From positions 1-29,956 of the IMG/VR virus record IMGVR_UViG_3300049847_000174: 29,956 bases of DNA, one strand, 5' to 3'. The translations under genes and the position numbers were made by a program. The DNA comes from a virus. The notes under the pieces were generated by a model, which saw only the letters and a program-made list of their open reading frames with translations, made no database searches and was not told the origin of the DNA. Shown piece after piece: positions 29,445-29,956 of this stretch (positions are counted from its first letter, which is position 1; each line of letters opens with the position of its first letter).

Positions 29445-29732
29445 ATGCGTGCTACCTTTACCGCCCCCAACAATGCCACGGTGACCGTGGAACATGGCCC
29501 GGTGTCGCAGGCACTCGCCGCCCTGCACCCGAACGGGACCATCCTGGAAGCCCTGGGGGGGCACTGCGAAAAGATCGACGGCGTGTGGCGCCCCGTGCAA
29601 AACGGGCAGGCCCAGCTAGACAGTATTGCAGCGGCTTTCGAGCGGCGCTGCCGTGCTGCTGCGGTGCGTAAGGCTGCTGCCGGGGTGAACTCCACCCTTG
29701 AAGCCCGCGCACACTGTCCGCAAGCTCTTTGA
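29445..29732 (+). CDS. 95-residue hypothetical protein
   Basis: Start at ATG 29445 with GGAGA about 6 nt before; a longer frame from 29211 lies in the shadow of the envelope gene. The product begins MRATFTAPNNATVTVEHGPV, with a short beta part, then a helical Ala/Arg-rich part (DSIAAAFERRCRAAAVRKAA). No family recognised. It is the last supported gene of the window. Confidence 0.65.
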   Translation: MRATFTAPNNATVTVEHGPVSQALAALHPNGTILEALGGHCEKIDGVWRPVQNGQAQLDSIAAAFERRCRAAAVRKAAAGVNSTLEARAHCPQAL

Positions 29733-29746
29733 GGCGTGAGCCCGGG

Positions 29747-29813
29747 AAAGTGTCACGGAGGGTGAATGCCAGTAACGCCACGTTACTAATCACGCAGTTT
29801 CCGTTGCCACTTT
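29747..29813 (+). other. Nested inverted repeat after the small-gene cluster
   Basis: Outer arms AAAGTGTCACGGA (29747-29759) and TCCGTTGCCACTTT (29800-29813) pair imperfectly; inside lies AGTAACG-CCA-CGTTACT (29771-29787). The 3' arm runs into TTTTCT, so it could end transcription. The rest of 29733-29956 shows no supported gene. Confidence 0.45.
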
Positions 29814-29956
29814 TCTCGTTTCGGGTTTCGTCAAGAAATACCGTGTTATGAAATTGTGAGATTCCCTGAAATACAACACGAGTAAAAAAGGGAAGCACCC
29901 ACGAGCCGGTGGGCAAGTCGCCCCCAAGGTGTGCATCGGGCCCCCGGATTTTCCTA

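Noticed and set aside
29458-29916. 152-codon minus-strand ORF at the right end
   Set aside because: It runs opposite the 95-aa gene, has no SD and has shadow-like Arg/Pro composition.
1-29956. Lysogeny functions (integrase, excisionase, attachment site)
   Set aside because: None visible; absence in this window does not exclude them elsewhere in the genome.

Overview
The window is part of a tailed double-stranded DNA phage with siphovirus morphology. The evidence is a long tape-measure gene, tail chaperones joined by a frameshift signal, a tail-tube protein and no sheath gene. The host is inferred to be Gram-negative: a lipoprotein with a lipobox and a probable outer-membrane protein are encoded, and SD sites are AGGAG-like. 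GC content is moderately high. Layout and protein style recall the Chi/BcepNazgul group of siphoviruses and other phages of beta- and gamma-proteobacteria, but this is an impression and not a search result. No integrase, transposase or rRNA was seen.

Positions 1-25,614 form one compact late cluster on the minus strand, transcribed from right to left. In order of transcription it holds: a small HNH protein; tail-fibre or adhesin-like genes, including a glycine-rich protein and a protein built on a 66-bp tandem repeat; a lysis block (two-TM protein, M15 endolysin, holin-like protein); terminase small and large subunits; portal; S49 protease with a nested scaffold start; decoration protein; major capsid protein; connector and completion proteins; tail-tube protein; G/GT tail chaperones; a 1960-residue tape measure; distal tail proteins; and a tail-tip protein cut by the left edge. 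Most junctions are ATGA, TAATG or TGATG overlaps or gaps of a few bases, so translation is probably coupled. Terminator-like hairpins follow the tail-tube gene and the capsid/88-aa block.

Positions 25,615-26,281 are a gene-free divergent region with an origin-like set of sites: three perfect 13-bp iterons, a 14-bp palindrome identical to the core of the chromosomal centromere site parS, and two perfect DnaA boxes in a 15-bp direct repeat. Two extended -10 promoter candidates then point rightward.

Positions 26,282-29,732 hold nine short plus-strand genes, probably early or accessory: hypothetical proteins, a lipoprotein and a probable envelope protein. They are separated by one recurrent palindrome, GGGTTAC-spacer-GTAACCC, whose outer stem changes in a compensatory way. 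In several places it is followed by an AAAGGCA ribosome-binding leader and the start codon. This reiterated hairpin and leader module, together with the parS/DnaA region, is the most unusual content. Verified translation signals also include a canonical A AAA AAC slippery site with a hairpin in the tail-chaperone genes and an in-frame scaffold start in the protease gene.
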